DNA of 64,000 bases from Lentzea sp. NEAU-D7 (GCF_026242055.1 NZ_JAPJDL010000012.1:139176-203175); one strand, 5' to 3'. Counted from the first letter of the stretch, positions 7,861 through 17,941 are shown. Numbers and translations: made by a program. The notes: generated by a model not told the origin, from the sequence alone.

Positions 7861-10800
7861 GTGTTGGGGCCGAGGGCGGACGTCACGCGGGCGCGGGTGG
7901 TCGAGTTCTGGCGGACGGTCGAGATGTTCAGTCCGCAGAAGGTCGACAAGCCCGACCGGGAGCAGCGGATGTTCGTGGCGCGACCGGGACAGCCGCTGCC
8001 CTGGCAACCGGAGCACGAGCTCGCCCAGTGGCAGCTCAAGCCGGAGCAGGCCTGGCGCCACACGGTGTACCTCGGCATCTACCGCCGCACCGAGGTGTTC
8101 GACGTGCTGTCGCAGGTCTTCGAGCCGGACCAGGAGAGCTACGACGAACGTCCCGGCGGGGACAGCGCGGTCGCCGCGTTCCTGGTCGGCGAGGACGGCC
8201 GGGCGCTGCTCAACTCCGAGGTGTTGTCCAGTTGTGCCTGGGCCACCGGCGAGGTGCACCGGTCGCAGGGCTGCGGACCCGACTGGTTGTCGCGGTTGCA
8301 GGACGCCATGCTCGACTTCACCGCGGAATGGCGGGACTTCGTCACCGACTCGGTGCAACCGGGGGACGAGAAGACGTCACCGCAGCACGTGCTGCGCGTG
8401 CTGGACTTCGCCGACCTCGCACGGTGCCTGGAGATCGCCGTCGGTGTGACAGGTACGTCCGGGGTCCTCGCGGCGGCGGACATCCGGATCAGCAGCCAGA
8501 TCGTGGCCCGCCGCAAGGCCGACAACCCGGGCGGACACGACTTCCTCAACAGCTTCGTCATGAGCGACCTGGCCCTGGTCGCCGAACAGGCGGAGAAGGG
8601 CGATGCCGGCGGGGCGCTGCGGGAGTACCTGCGGCCCGAGGCGGAGATCTCAGTCGGCCGTCGGATCGACGTGCGCGAGCGGCTGGACCACGTGCTGGCG
8701 AGCACCGCGCCGCAACGGGTCCCGGGCGGTCGATGGCCGAGCAACGCGGCGCACGCGCTGGCGTTGAGCCAGCAGCTGGCCGTGATCACCGCCTCGGGTC
8801 TGCAGGACGAGGAAGGGCTCATCGGGGTCAACGGGCCGCCGGGAACGGGCAAGACCACGATGCTCCGCGACCTCGTCGCGCACCTGGTCGTGACGAGGGC
8901 GCAGCGTCTCGCGGCCCTGCCGGAACCGGGGAAGGCTTTCACCGGCCGCCGGTTCAACTGGCGCACCGGCGAACGCAAACGTGTGATCCACCAGTGGAAT
9001 CCCGAGCTGACCGGGTTCGAGATGGTCCTGGCTTCGACGAACAACGTCGCCGTGGAGAACGTGACCGACGAGATCCCCTCCGCGGACGCCATCGACGACT
9101 CCTGGCGGGAGCGCGCCGCCGAGGTGGACTACTTCGCGGACATCGCCACCGCGTTGCTCGCGCCAGACGCGGAGAGCGAGCCGGAGGACACGTCCGCCGC
9201 CGGCCAGGATCCCGTGGGCTGGGCACTGGTCGCGGCCAAGCTGGGCAACAAGAAGAACCGCGGCCGGTTCGTCGACAGCTTCTGGTTCCACAAGCCGGAC
9301 GACAAGAAGCCCGACGACTGGTGCGGGATGATGCTGGTGCTGAAGAAGTACGAGCTGGAGACGCCGGACACCACGTGGGCGGCCGCCGTCGAGGAGTTCA
9401 GGAACGCTGAGGCGCGGGTCGAGGAACTGCGGACCGAGCGCGCCGCCGTGCACCAGGCGCTCGAACGCCACGGCGTTCTGGCGGCCGGGGTGGCGGACCA
9501 GCGGGAAGCGGTCGCTGAAGCCGGGCGGCGCCTCGACGCGGCGCGGGCGCGGTGTGCCGAGTCGGCCGCCGCCGAACGCGTGCGCGAAGCGGAGGCCGAC
9601 CGCATCGCGTTGCTCCAGCAGGCGAAGGACGAACAGTCGGCACGTGACCGCCTGGCCGCCGCCGAGGACGTCGCCCGCGACCGGAAGGGCGTCGTCGAGC
9701 GGCTCAGGTCCGGGCGCCGTGCCGCCGCGGAACGCAAAGTCCAGTCGCACGAGCGCGAAACCACCGAGCGCTGGAACGCTCACGGCGCCCACCAGGACAC
9801 CCGGCCGGGATGGCTGGCGACCCTGTGCACATTGGGCGGCGCGAAGCGCACGTGGTCCACAAAGGACAGATGGCTGGCTCAGCAGGTCGTCGCCGCCCAA
9901 CACGACCTGGCCTCCGCGCACCAGGAGCTCGCCGCGGTCCAGTGGGAGATCGACGCAGCCCTGCGGGACCTCGACGCCGCCGCGCACGACGCGGAATCCG
10001 TGCGGCGAAAGCTGGCCGCCGGGATACCCGTGCCGGAGGTCCACCACGAGCCGTTGGAGACGGCACGGCGCGCGGTCGCGGCCGCCAACCGGGAACGGAC
10101 CTCGGCTGAACACGCCCAGGCCCACGCCGAGGCGAAACTGCAGGCACTGGAGGAGGAACTCGGCGTTCTCGGTGGCCGGCTCTCCGACGCCGCCGCGGCA
10201 CTCGGCCGGCACTACCCCGACACCACGTGGTGGCACGACCGCGACCGCCGGGAGCTCGCCGCCCTGTGGACCGATGCCGAGTGGAACACCGCGCGAAGCG
10301 CCCTGTTCATAGCGGCTTTGGCTCTGCACAAGGCGTTCCTGCGCCACAGGCCCACAGAGATGCGGCAGAGCCTCCAGGCGGCCGTGGACGTGGTCAGCGG
10401 TGAGGTACCCCGCGACGTCGACCCCGACGCGGTGCTCGCCGCGTGGCAGAGCCTGTTCTTCGTGGTCCCGGTCGTGTCGACGACGTTCGCCTCCTACGCT
10501 CGGCTGTTCGGCCACCTCGGCCGGGAGGCGCTGGGGTGGCTGTTGATCGACGAGGCGGGCCAGGCGGCGCCGCAGAACGCCGCGGGCGCGTTGTGGCGGG
10601 CGCGGCGGGCCGTCGTCGTGGGCGATCCCCTCCAGCTGGAGCCGATCAACGCCCTCCCGTTCCGCGCGGAACAGGCAATCCGGCAGGAGTTCGGCGTCGA
10701 CGAGCAGTGGCTGACCAGCCACACCTCCGTGCAGCGACTGGCTGACCGGCTCACCCAGCTCGGCACCTCGCTGCCCGGTGACGACGCCCCCACCTGGGTC

Positions 10801-11373
10801 GGGATTCCGCTGACCGTGCACCGCCGCTGCGACCAGCCGATGTTCGAGATCGTCAACGCCGTCGCCTACGACGGCCTGATGATCGACGGCACCGCACCGG
10901 CGCCGGGCAGGCGGTTCGCCGAGAAGTACCCGAGCCTGCCGGAGTCGAAGTGGATCGACGTACCGGGCGACGCCGCCCAGGGCCACTGGATCCCCGGCGA
11001 AGGCGTTCGGCTCGACCGCGTCCTCGACACGCTCGCGAAACTGGACTTCGACATGTCCGACGTCCTGGTGATTGGCCCGTTCCGCGACATCGCCCGCCAG
11101 GTGGCGACCCGGACCGAGAGGCACCGGGGCCTGGTGGCCGGCACGGTGCACGCCGTCCAGGGCAAGCAGGCGGACGTCGTCGTCCTCGTACTGGGCGGCG
11201 CGCCCGACCGGCCCGGCGCCCGGAGGTGGGCGGCGTCCAAACCCAACCTGCTCAACGTGGCGGTCAGCCGGGCGAAGCACCGCCTGTACGTCATCGGCGA
11301 CCACGAGGCGTGGTCCACCTTGCCCCACTTCAGGGTGCTGGCGGCGAAGCTGGACCGCACCGACCCGGCCTGA
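7861..11373 (+). CDS. large SF1 (UPF1-like) helicase with coiled-coil insertion
   Basis: 1,170 residues from GTG 7861, with GGAG just upstream. An N-terminal domain of ~300 residues without recognisable motifs precedes motif I GPPGTGKTT (~323). About 270 residues of charged, Ala/Glu/Arg-rich coiled coil (~510-780) follow, then motif II LLIDEAGQA (~896), motif III VVGDPLQLEP (~920), motif V GTVHAVQGKQADVVVL (~1093) and motif VI NVAVSRAKHRLYVIGD (~1130). This is the superfamily-1 UPF1/Dna2-like arrangement: ATP-driven translocation on nucleic acid. Large stand-alone SF1 helicases of this form occur in accessory regions and some defence systems. It is divergent from the STAND protein across a 132-bp gap. 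Confidence 0.85.
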   Translation: MLGPRADVTRARVVEFWRTVEMFSPQKVDKPDREQRMFVARPGQPLPWQPEHELAQWQLKPEQAWRHTVYLGIYRRTEVFDVLSQVFEPDQESYDERPGGDSAVAAFLVGEDGRALLNSEVLSSCAWATGEVHRSQGCGPDWLSRLQDAMLDFTAEWRDFVTDSVQPGDEKTSPQHVLRVLDFADLARCLEIAVGVTGTSGVLAAADIRISSQIVARRKADNPGGHDFLNSFVMSDLALVAEQAEKGDAGGALREYLRPEAEISVGRRIDVRERLDHVLASTAPQRVPGGRWPSNAAHALALSQQLAVITASGLQDEEGLIGVNGPPGTGKTTMLRDLVAHLVVTRAQRLAALPEPGKAFTGRRFNWRTGERKRVIHQWNPELTGFEMVLASTNNVAVENVTDEIPSADAIDDSWRERAAEVDYFADIATALLAPDAESEPEDTSAAGQDPVGWALVAAKLGNKKNRGRFVDSFWFHKPDDKKPDDWCGMMLVLKKYELETPDTTWAAAVEEFRNAEARVEELRTERAAVHQALERHGVLAAGVADQREAVAEAGRRLDAARARCAESAAAERVREAEADRIALLQQAKDEQSARDRLAAAEDVARDRKGVVERLRSGRRAAAERKVQSHERETTERWNAHGAHQDTRPGWLATLCTLGGAKRTWSTKDRWLAQQVVAAQHDLASAHQELAAVQWEIDAALRDLDAAAHDAESVRRKLAAGIPVPEVHHEPLETARRAVAAANRERTSAEHAQAHAEAKLQALEEELGVLGGRLSDAAAALGRHYPDTTWWHDRDRRELAALWTDAEWNTARSALFIAALALHKAFLRHRPTEMRQSLQAAVDVVSGEVPRDVDPDAVLAAWQSLFFVVPVVSTTFASYARLFGHLGREALGWLLIDEAGQAAPQNAAGALWRARRAVVVGDPLQLEPINALPFRAEQAIRQEFGVDEQWLTSHTSVQRLADRLTQLGTSLPGDDAPTWVGIPLTVHRRCDQPMFEIVNAVAYDGLMIDGTAPAPGRRFAEKYPSLPESKWIDVPGDAAQGHWIPGEGVRLDRVLDTLAKLDFDMSDVLVIGPFRDIARQVATRTERHRGLVAGTVHAVQGKQADVVVLVLGGAPDRPGARRWAASKPNLLNVAVSRAKHRLYVIGDHEAWSTLPHFRVLAAKLDRTDPA

Positions 11374-11389
11374 GCGGTGAGGTCAGGCC
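11367..11389. terminator. hairpin at the convergent helicase / WD40-like gene ends
   Basis: GGCCTGA (11367-11373) pairs with TCAGGCC (11383-11389) around a 9-nt loop, and the two arms contain the stop codons of the two convergent genes. The stem is short, so this is a modest call. Confidence 0.4.
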
Positions 11390-11955
11390 CGGGTCCACAG
11401 GGTGACGTCGCTGCTGGTGGCCACCACCAACGTCCTCCCGGAAGGTGAGAACCCAGCAGCGCGCAACTCGGAGTGGCGTGAATGAAAGATGTGCCACCAG
11501 TCCACGCCGTGCTCACCGCTGTGCAGACTTCCGCTCGACAACAACACCCTGTCGTGCGGCCAGTCAGGACTGACCACGTCCACCGACCACCTGTCGGCCC
11601 CGCTGTGCAACCCACCGCCTGCCAGCCCGGCGATCGGCACGCGACGCCCTGCGAGCACCCCGATCCCTTGGCAGGTCAGGTCGTTGTCAGGCCATCCCAG
11701 ATCAGCCTCGCGGTCCCGGGCCACCCGTTCCCCGGTCACGCCGTCGAGCAACCCGAGCCCCTGCGAGGACGCCACCAGCACCAGATCGCGCCCACCACCA
11801 GGATCGACGCCGAACCCGACTCCGAGCAGCCCGCCCACTGCGACCACAGGGGACTCGGCAGGCCGCCAAGGCTGCGGCGGCGCCACCACGGGCGCCGCGA
11901 GGAACCGCGCGCGCAGCCCGAGCTGGTAGTCGGTGAGCGAAAGATCCTCCACCAT
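11383..11955 (-). CDS. hypothetical protein with a WD40-like blade
   Basis: 190 residues, ATG at 11955. No catalytic motif is visible. The C-terminus (AAGFSPSGRTLVVATSSDVTLW) matches a single WD40/beta-propeller repeat, and the middle contains several beta-strand-like segments. It sits between the SF1 helicase (convergent) and the AfsR-like regulator, whose 3' end is 87 bp upstream on the same strand. In STAND/AfsR neighbourhoods such short propeller fragments may be sensor pieces, but that is inference. The function is unknown. Confidence 0.7.
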   Translation of the reverse strand: MVEDLSLTDYQLGLRARFLAAPVVAPPQPWRPAESPVVAVGGLLGVGFGVDPGGGRDLVLVASSQGLGLLDGVTGERVARDREADLGWPDNDLTCQGIGVLAGRRVPIAGLAGGGLHSGADRWSVDVVSPDWPHDRVLLSSGSLHSGEHGVDWWHIFHSRHSELRAAGFSPSGRTLVVATSSDVTLWTRA

Positions 11956-12042
11956 GCCGCGAGTATGCCCGTGCTGCGACGCGGCGCCACGACAGGCATC
12001 GGCCGCTCGCCCTGGCTGGCCGCGGTTTCGGCACGCAGCGCG

Positions 12043-14882
12043 CTATGTCGTCTCGACCGCGCCTGACGGCCTGATCGGTTCCAGTGCTGGACCAAGGCCG
12101 TCGAGCTGTCGTTGCACCCGCGCGGCGTCGTCGTCGCGGCCTTGGTCCTGGTACAGCGCCAGTGCCTCCTGCCAGACCGCGCGGGCCTGGTCGTGTTGTC
12201 CGAGTGCGGCGTGGGGACGGCCCGCGCTGTCGAGGGAGTCCGCGACGGAGTAGGTGTTGCCGAGCGTGCGATACAGGGTGACGGCCTGCTGGTAGTGGTC
12301 GACGGCCTGCCGGTGGTCGCCGGTGCGGTGCGCGATGAGCCCGAGGCTGTCCAGGGTGCCGGCCTCACCCCGTGAGTCGTGGTGCTGCCGGTTCAGTGCG
12401 AGGGCGGCCTGGCAGTGATCGCGGGCGGTGTCGAAGTCGCCTACGCGCGCCGCGTACCAGCCGACGGTGTTGAGCGTGTTCGCTTCCCACACCGGCTGGC
12501 CGAGTGCGCGGCGGAGGTCGAGGGCGTCCCGGGCGTGGTCCAGCGCCCGCCGGTCGTCTCCCCGCAGCTCCCAGGCGCGTGCGAGCGTCTCCTGGGTGTG
12601 TGCCTGTTCAGTGAGGTCGTGGTGGCGCACAGCCAGGGCGAGGGCCTGGTCCAGGTGCCCGGTGGCCTCGTCGTGCAGGCCCAGCATGGCGCAGACGGTA
12701 CCGAGGAGCCGGTGAGCGCGACTGCGGGTGGCGGGCTGGGGCAGGTGGACGGCGGCGTCCAGCGCGCTTTGCCACATGGCGACCGCGTCGCGCAGGTGCC
12801 CCCGCCAGAAGAGGAAGGTGTGCAGTGTCCAGGCCAGGTGCCAGACGACGTGGTGGCGGCCCAGGGCTGCGGCGGCGTGCTGGGCGGCCAGCAGGGTGGG
12901 GTGCTCGGCCTGGAGCCAGCTCGCCGCGGCCACGGGGTCGGGCAGCGGATGTGGGTGCACGCCGGGTGCGGACGGGTCGGGCTGTACGAGTGGCCGTTCG
13001 GGATACAGCAGGCGGTCCGCGGCGAAGGCGGTGTGCAGGTAGAAGTCCATCACCCGCACCAATGCCGCCTCCATCCCGTCACCGGGCAGGTCGTGGGCGG
13101 CGGAGGTGGCGGCATACGCCCGGACCAGGTCGTGCATCACGTACCGGCCGCCCGGTCGCCGTTCGAGCAGAGACGCTTCCTCCAGTGCTGACAGCGCTTT
13201 GCGCGCGAGGGCCGAGGACAGGCTCGTGAGAGCGACCACGGCGGGCAGGGTGGTGTCAGGGCCGGGCGCGACACCCAGCAGCTCGAACGTGGTGCGCTGC
13301 TCGTCGGTGAGCCGGCGCAGCGACCACGACAGCACCGCGGGCAGGCTCGCGGCCGGGTCGGCGTGGTGGTCGAGCATCTCCAAGCCGAGCTCGCGCAGCT
13401 CGGCGGCGACCTCGGCCAGGGGGAGACCGGGGCGGGTGGCAGCGACACGGGCGGTGATGGACAGGGCCAGTGGGTAACCGCCGCACAGCTCGACCAGCTC
13501 GTCGACGGTGTCGGATTCGGCGGCGACGCGACCCGTGCCGAGGCGTGCGGACAGCAGGGCGCGAGCCTCCTGCCGCGACAGCACGTCCAGTTGCAGATGG
13601 CTGGTGCCGTGCCGGTCGATCAGGGAGGCGAGCCTGACGCGGCTGGTGATCAACACGGTGCAGGTCGGGCTGCCCGGCAGCAGCGGGACCACCTGCTCGG
13701 CGGTGGCGGCGTTGTCCAGCACGACCAGCATCCGCCTTCCCGCCACCAAGCTCCGGTACAGCGCCGCCTGCGCGTCCAGGTCGGTCGGAATGCGGCCGGG
13801 CTCCACTCCCAGGGCGTCGAGGAAGCCACGCACCGCGACCTCGGGAGCCATCGGCTCCTGCGTCGGGCTGAACCGTGCAGATCGGTGAACAGCTGCCCGT
13901 CGGGGAACCGCCCGGCCTGGTGGTGCGCCCACGTCAGCGCGAGCCAGGTCTTGCCGATCCCGCCCGCCCCTCCGATCGCCGAGATCACCACTGTCGCCGC
14001 CGGTGTTCTCGCACCGTCCGACAGGGCGTGGTCCAGGCGGGCCAGTTCGTCGCTGCGGCCGGTGAACCACCGCGGTGGTGCGGGCAGTTGCCGGGGTACC
14101 GGCTGTTCCGCCTTCGCCGCTGTCTCTCGCGCGGTCGCTGCCGAGGGTGGGACGAGGGCGGGGTCGGCGTCGAGGATGCGCTGGTGCAGGTCCTGCAACT
14201 CGGTACCGGGCCCGGTGCCGAGTTGGTCGATCAGCCGGGCGCGCAGTCGCCGGTAGTGGGCCAGCGCGTCGGTGGTGCGTCCGGCGCGGTGCAGCGCGAG
14301 CATGAACTGGGCGGCGACGCGTTCGTCCACGTCTTCCTGCTCCGCCAGTGCGAACAGCTCGGGCAGGACCTCGGTGTGCCGGCCGCAGCGCAACGCGACG
14401 TCGACGTGGTCCAGCCGGGCGGCGATGCGTTCCTGCTCGAGGCCGGTGCGCACCGCGGCCAGCCACGGGGTGTCCAACCCGGCGAACGGCTCACCCCGCC
14501 ACAGCCCCGCCGCCTCCTCCAGCAGCGTCAGCGCCCGCGCGTCGTCCGCGCTGCGGGCCTGCTGCACGAGGTGGCGGAACCGGAGCAGGTCCACTGCCTC
14601 CGGATCCACCTCCAGCACGTAGCCGCCGCCCCGCCGCACGACGGTGACCTCACCCGTCAGCGCCTGTCGCAGCCGCGACACGTAGTTCCTGGCCACCGAC
14701 CGGGCCCTGTGGGGCACCTGATCCGCCCACACCCGCTCCAGCAACTGCTCCACCGTGACGAGCCGGTTCGCTTCCACCACCAGGATCGCCAGCACACATC
14801 GCTGCCGTGCGGGACCGACCTCCACCGGCTGGCCGTCGACCCGCAGTTCGACCTGTCCGAGCACACGCAGCTCTGTTGCCAC
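12043..14882 (-). pseudogene. AfsR/SARP-type regulator (BTAD-NB-ARC-TPR), frameshifted
   Basis: Start GTG 14882 with GGGGAGG eight bases upstream. The first ~337 residues contain the OmpR-like winged helix (LRVLGQVELRVDGQPVEVG onward), the BTAD domain and the Walker A motif GGAGGIGKTW. The frame then breaks at about 13871: after GQLFTDLHG it leaves the family sequence, which continues in the next frame as FSPTQEPMAPEVAVRGFL through the NB-ARC domain and TPRs to the TAG at 12045-12043. Adding one base (a T in the coding strand) restores a ~947-residue protein. The lesion is either a real frameshift or a one-base sequencing error. When intact, such proteins activate secondary-metabolite genes. 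Confidence 0.8.
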
Positions 14883-15100
14883 GATGCTCACCTCCCCGGC
14901 CACCTTCCTACTCCGCCCGCGCACCGCTTCACGACCGCTGACCAGGCGATTGCCAGACGGGGTGACGGCACGACACAACAGGGACCCATCGTGTTCACCA
15001 CGTCCGCATCAGCCGACGAGACCGGCGGCGAAGGAGGACGTGGGGGTTCTGCGGTTCCACCTCCACCGCGTATGCGCATTCGGACGAAAGGGGGATAGGC

Positions 15101-15344
15101 ATGAAGGACAACGCCACCCGAACCTGCAAGAAGATCACGATGATCGGCACGCCGTTCGTCGTCGCACTCGCGTTGCTGCTGGGTGAAGCCCTACCACTGA
15201 TTACTTCCGCAGCGAGAAAAAGGGGGAAACATGATGTGAAGAATTGTCGTCACCGCAGTTTTCGCGCTGTCGCTTCTGATGATGCCCGCGACCGGTGCTC
15301 ACGCGATCGCCACGCCGTCCACGGCGTGGATTCGTGTGGCCTGA
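15101..15344 (+). CDS. possible tiny secreted/membrane peptide gene(s), doubtful
   Basis: ATG 15101 follows the strong ribosome site AAAGGGGG and begins MKDNATRTCKK, then a hydrophobic stretch (TPFVVALALLLGEALPLI). A second strong site (AAAAAGGGGG, ~15219) precedes a GTG at 15237. If one A were removed at ~15241-15243, that GTG would open VVTAVFALSLLMMPATGAHA, a clean signal peptide cleaved after AHA, leaving a 12-residue peptide that ends at TGA 15342-15344. As sequenced, the two parts are in different frames. It may be one two-helix peptide or two separate ones. It is divergent from the frameshifted AfsR-type gene. Low confidence as a gene. Confidence 0.3.
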
Positions 15345-15378
15345 ACGGGCTTGAACGCCTCCTCGCCGCTTTCACTCC

Positions 15379-15412
15379 GCTGGGGCCGACCAGGCAGCCG
15401 GTCGGCCCCAGC
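15379..15412. terminator. strong 13-bp hairpin
   Basis: GCTGGGGCCGACC (15379-15391) pairs perfectly with GGTCGGCCCCAGC (15400-15412) around an 8-nt loop. It lies after the small peptide ORF region and 66 bp before the PGPGW gene, so it probably ends a short transcript. That supports expression of something upstream. Confidence 0.7.
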
Positions 15413-15477
15413 GCCCGCGGTTCGAGATGTGGTGGTGAGCCGCATCCGAGACACTGGAGGCGACCAGGGAGGGTGCG

Positions 15478-15879
15478 ATGAAGCGACTGGGCGTGATCGT
15501 GCTGGGCGCGGTGCTGCTCCTCGTCGGAATCGCCTTGCTCGTGCTGCCAGGCCCGGGGCTGCTGCTCGTGCTCGCCGGCCTGGTCACGCTCGCCTCGGAG
15601 TTCCCGAAGCTGGAGCGCTACGTCGACCCGGTTCGCGACCGCGCCATGAAGGCGGCGGAGGACAGCGTCGCGTCGCCGCTGCGCATCGCCTTGTCCGTGG
15701 CGGCGGGCTTGGCCCTGGTCGCGGCGGGCGTCGTGTGGGGTCTCGTGCGGTGGCTGCCGCTGTCCGGGTGGAGCACCGGTACGAGCTTGATCCTGTCCGG
15801 ACTGTTCCTGCTCGGCTTGCTGGCCTGGAGCTGGCGCAACGTCCGCGCGCGTTCCGCGACGCCGAAGTCGCACAGCTAG
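15478..15879 (+). CDS. PGPGW-type small transmembrane protein
   Basis: 133 residues from ATG 15478, with GGGAGGG upstream. It begins with a hydrophobic helix ending in LPGPGLLLVLAGLVTLASEFP, the hallmark of the putative PGPGW transmembrane family, followed by a charged linker and two more helices near residues 65-90 and 100-118. These are cytoplasmic-membrane proteins of unknown function, widespread in actinobacteria. It stands alone between a terminator hairpin and the phosphoesterase gene. Confidence 0.85.
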   Translation: MKRLGVIVLGAVLLLVGIALLVLPGPGLLLVLAGLVTLASEFPKLERYVDPVRDRAMKAAEDSVASPLRIALSVAAGLALVAAGVVWGLVRWLPLSGWSTGTSLILSGLFLLGLLAWSWRNVRARSATPKSHS

Positions 15880-16023
15880 CGTCGAGCCGCCCCTTGCTGA
15901 GGTTCGCGGGTTCGGAGAGCGCTCCCAAGACTTAAGCCGGCGTGCAGTGTTCGTTCAACGTTCCGCCCGGCCGGGGTTGGCAGGCTGTCCTCGCACCGGA
16001 CGCCGCCAGGGGAGCAGGACGAC

Positions 16024-17862
16024 ATGACACAGGACTCCGCGACACCCGCTCTGGGTCGCCGCACTTTGCTGCAGGCGGCTTTCGCGGCACCGGCCGCGGC
16101 CGCGCTGCTCGGCGCGTCCGCGGCCGAGGCGGCGCCGTCCACGGGCGCCCCCTCTCCGGACGACTCGCGGTTCACGATCGCCGTGCTGCCCGACACGCAG
16201 TACCTCCTGGACGAGGGCGGCTCGGATCCGGAGCCCGTGCGGGAAGCGTTGTGTGCTCTCGCGAAACGGCGCCGCGAAGCGAACATCGTGTTCATGGCCC
16301 ACCTGGGTGACGTGACGGAGCACGGCGCCGAGCACGAGATGCGGCTCGCGGACTCCGTCTTCGGCGCGATCGGCGAACAGGTGCCCTACAGCGTGCTCGC
16401 CGGCAACCACGACGTGCGGGGCGACGACCAGCGCGGTCCCACGCCGTACTCGCGGACGTTCGGCCCTGGTCGGTTCGCCCGGATGAAGACGTTCGGCGGC
16501 TTCGCGCCCGACGGCTACAACAGCTTCCACGTCATCACCGCGGGTGGCCGGCGCTGGCTGCTGCTCGCGCTGGACTGGCGCGTGTCGGACAAGGGATTGC
16601 AGTGGGCACAACGCGTGCTCGACGAGCACCGCGCGCTGCCCGCGATCCTCACCACCCACGACCTCGTCGCCGGCTCGCCGCAGGCTGAGTTGTCCGCGCA
16701 CGGGAAGTACCTGTGGGACAACCTGATCCGGCGCAACGACCAGATCTTCCTCACCCTCAACGGCCACTACTGGCCGTCCGGGCGGGTCACGCTCACCAAC
16801 GACCACGGCAACCCGGTGCACCTGCACATCACCAACTACCAGGAGCGCTACTACGGCGGCGCGGGCATGGTCCGCTTCTACTCGTTCGACCTGGCCCGCA
16901 ACGTGATCGACGTCGAGACCTTCTCGCCGTGGCTGCTGACCCGCCGCGACACCCTCCCGGAAGCCGAGACGGCACAGCTCAGCGGTGAGACCGACAGGTT
17001 CACCGTCGAAATCGACTTCCGCGACCGCTTCGCCGGTTTCGCCCCGCCCGCGTTCCCGGACCCCCGGCCCGCACGCGCCGTGCTCGTCCGCGGCACGGCC
17101 GCGTACTGGCGCTTCGACCAGGAAGGACTCGCCGCTGCGGCGCCCGGCCCCGTGCTGCCCGGCACCGTCGCGCGCGACCTGTCCGGCAAGGGCAACGACC
17201 TCACCGTCGAGCACCTGCACGCCGGGGCGCCCGACGTCCTCACGTGGTCGACCGACCACCACGACGCTCAGCCCGCCCACGCCAGCCTCTCCTTCGCCGG
17301 TGGCAAGGGGCCGGACCGCGGCGCCGTCCTGCGCACCTCGCCCAGCGCGCCTATCAACAGCATGAAGTTCGAGTCCGGCTACACCATCGAGACGTTCCTC
17401 AAGCTCCCCAGCCCGTTCGTCGGCGACCACGCGTTCATGGGCGTGCTGAGCTGGGAAGGCCGTGCGGGCGACGCCGGCAAGCACAGCGGCTGGTCCGACG
17501 ACGAACCGACCTGCAGCCTCAACGTCTCCGGTGAACGCTTCCTGCAGTTCGTCGTCTACCCGGTCCCGGGCGACGCCGACCCCACCTCCTGGAGCCACGC
17601 GATCCCGGTCGGCCGCTGGACCCACGTCGCCATCGTCAACGACGGCCGCCGCACCAGCATGTACGTCGACGGCGCCAAGATCGCCCGCAACGCCGCCGAG
17701 GACTCGCGCGGGATCACCACCCAGGGCAGGCCGTTCGTCATCGGCGCCACCCAGTTCGCCCTGCGCTACGGCCAGGGCTTCTACGGCGCCGTCGGGGACA
17801 CCCGCATCGTCGGCAGAGCCCTGCGGCACAACGAGTTCCTCACCGCACGCACCGGCACCTGA
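16024..17862 (+). CDS. secreted metallophosphoesterase with LamG-like domain
   Basis: 612 residues. A twin-arginine signal (GRRTLLQAAFAAPAAAALLG) ends near AAEAA, so Tat export is expected. The calcineurin-like phosphoesterase domain (~50-320) has PDTQY, HLGDVTEHG, AGNHD and NGHY metal-binding motifs. After a linker, residues ~360-610 form a concanavalin/LamG-like sandwich (WTHVAIVNDGRRTSMYVDGAKI is the typical central strand pair). The likely role is hydrolysis of an extracellular phosphodiester or phosphomonoester while bound to a glycan or surface. It is a single-gene unit followed by a stop-overlapping hairpin. Confidence 0.9.
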   Translation: MTQDSATPALGRRTLLQAAFAAPAAAALLGASAAEAAPSTGAPSPDDSRFTIAVLPDTQYLLDEGGSDPEPVREALCALAKRRREANIVFMAHLGDVTEHGAEHEMRLADSVFGAIGEQVPYSVLAGNHDVRGDDQRGPTPYSRTFGPGRFARMKTFGGFAPDGYNSFHVITAGGRRWLLLALDWRVSDKGLQWAQRVLDEHRALPAILTTHDLVAGSPQAELSAHGKYLWDNLIRRNDQIFLTLNGHYWPSGRVTLTNDHGNPVHLHITNYQERYYGGAGMVRFYSFDLARNVIDVETFSPWLLTRRDTLPEAETAQLSGETDRFTVEIDFRDRFAGFAPPAFPDPRPARAVLVRGTAAYWRFDQEGLAAAAPGPVLPGTVARDLSGKGNDLTVEHLHAGAPDVLTWSTDHHDAQPAHASLSFAGGKGPDRGAVLRTSPSAPINSMKFESGYTIETFLKLPSPFVGDHAFMGVLSWEGRAGDAGKHSGWSDDEPTCSLNVSGERFLQFVVYPVPGDADPTSWSHAIPVGRWTHVAIVNDGRRTSMYVDGAKIARNAAEDSRGITTQGRPFVIGATQFALRYGQGFYGAVGDTRIVGRALRHNEFLTARTGT

Positions 17863-17870
17863 CCGGTGCG
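17848..17870. terminator. hairpin overlapping the phosphoesterase stop
   Basis: CGCACCGG (17848-17855) pairs with CCGGTGCG (17863-17870) around a 7-nt loop that contains the stop codon. A moderate stem; a plausible intrinsic terminator. Confidence 0.45.
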
Positions 17871-17941
17871 CGGCCCGGCCGCGATTTCACCTGTCCGGCT
17901 GGCCGGTGCCTCACCGGCCTCGGCGTGGGTACCCCGAGCCG

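Noticed and set aside
8650..11328. 892-residue minus-strand frame
   Set aside because: Runs antisense through the helicase, whose motifs are unmistakable; no motifs or ribosome site on the minus strand.
15345..15481. C-terminal continuation of the 15101 frame to 15481
   Set aside because: The residues after ~15240 lose protein-like character and read through the terminator hairpin, so a 126-residue protein is unlikely.
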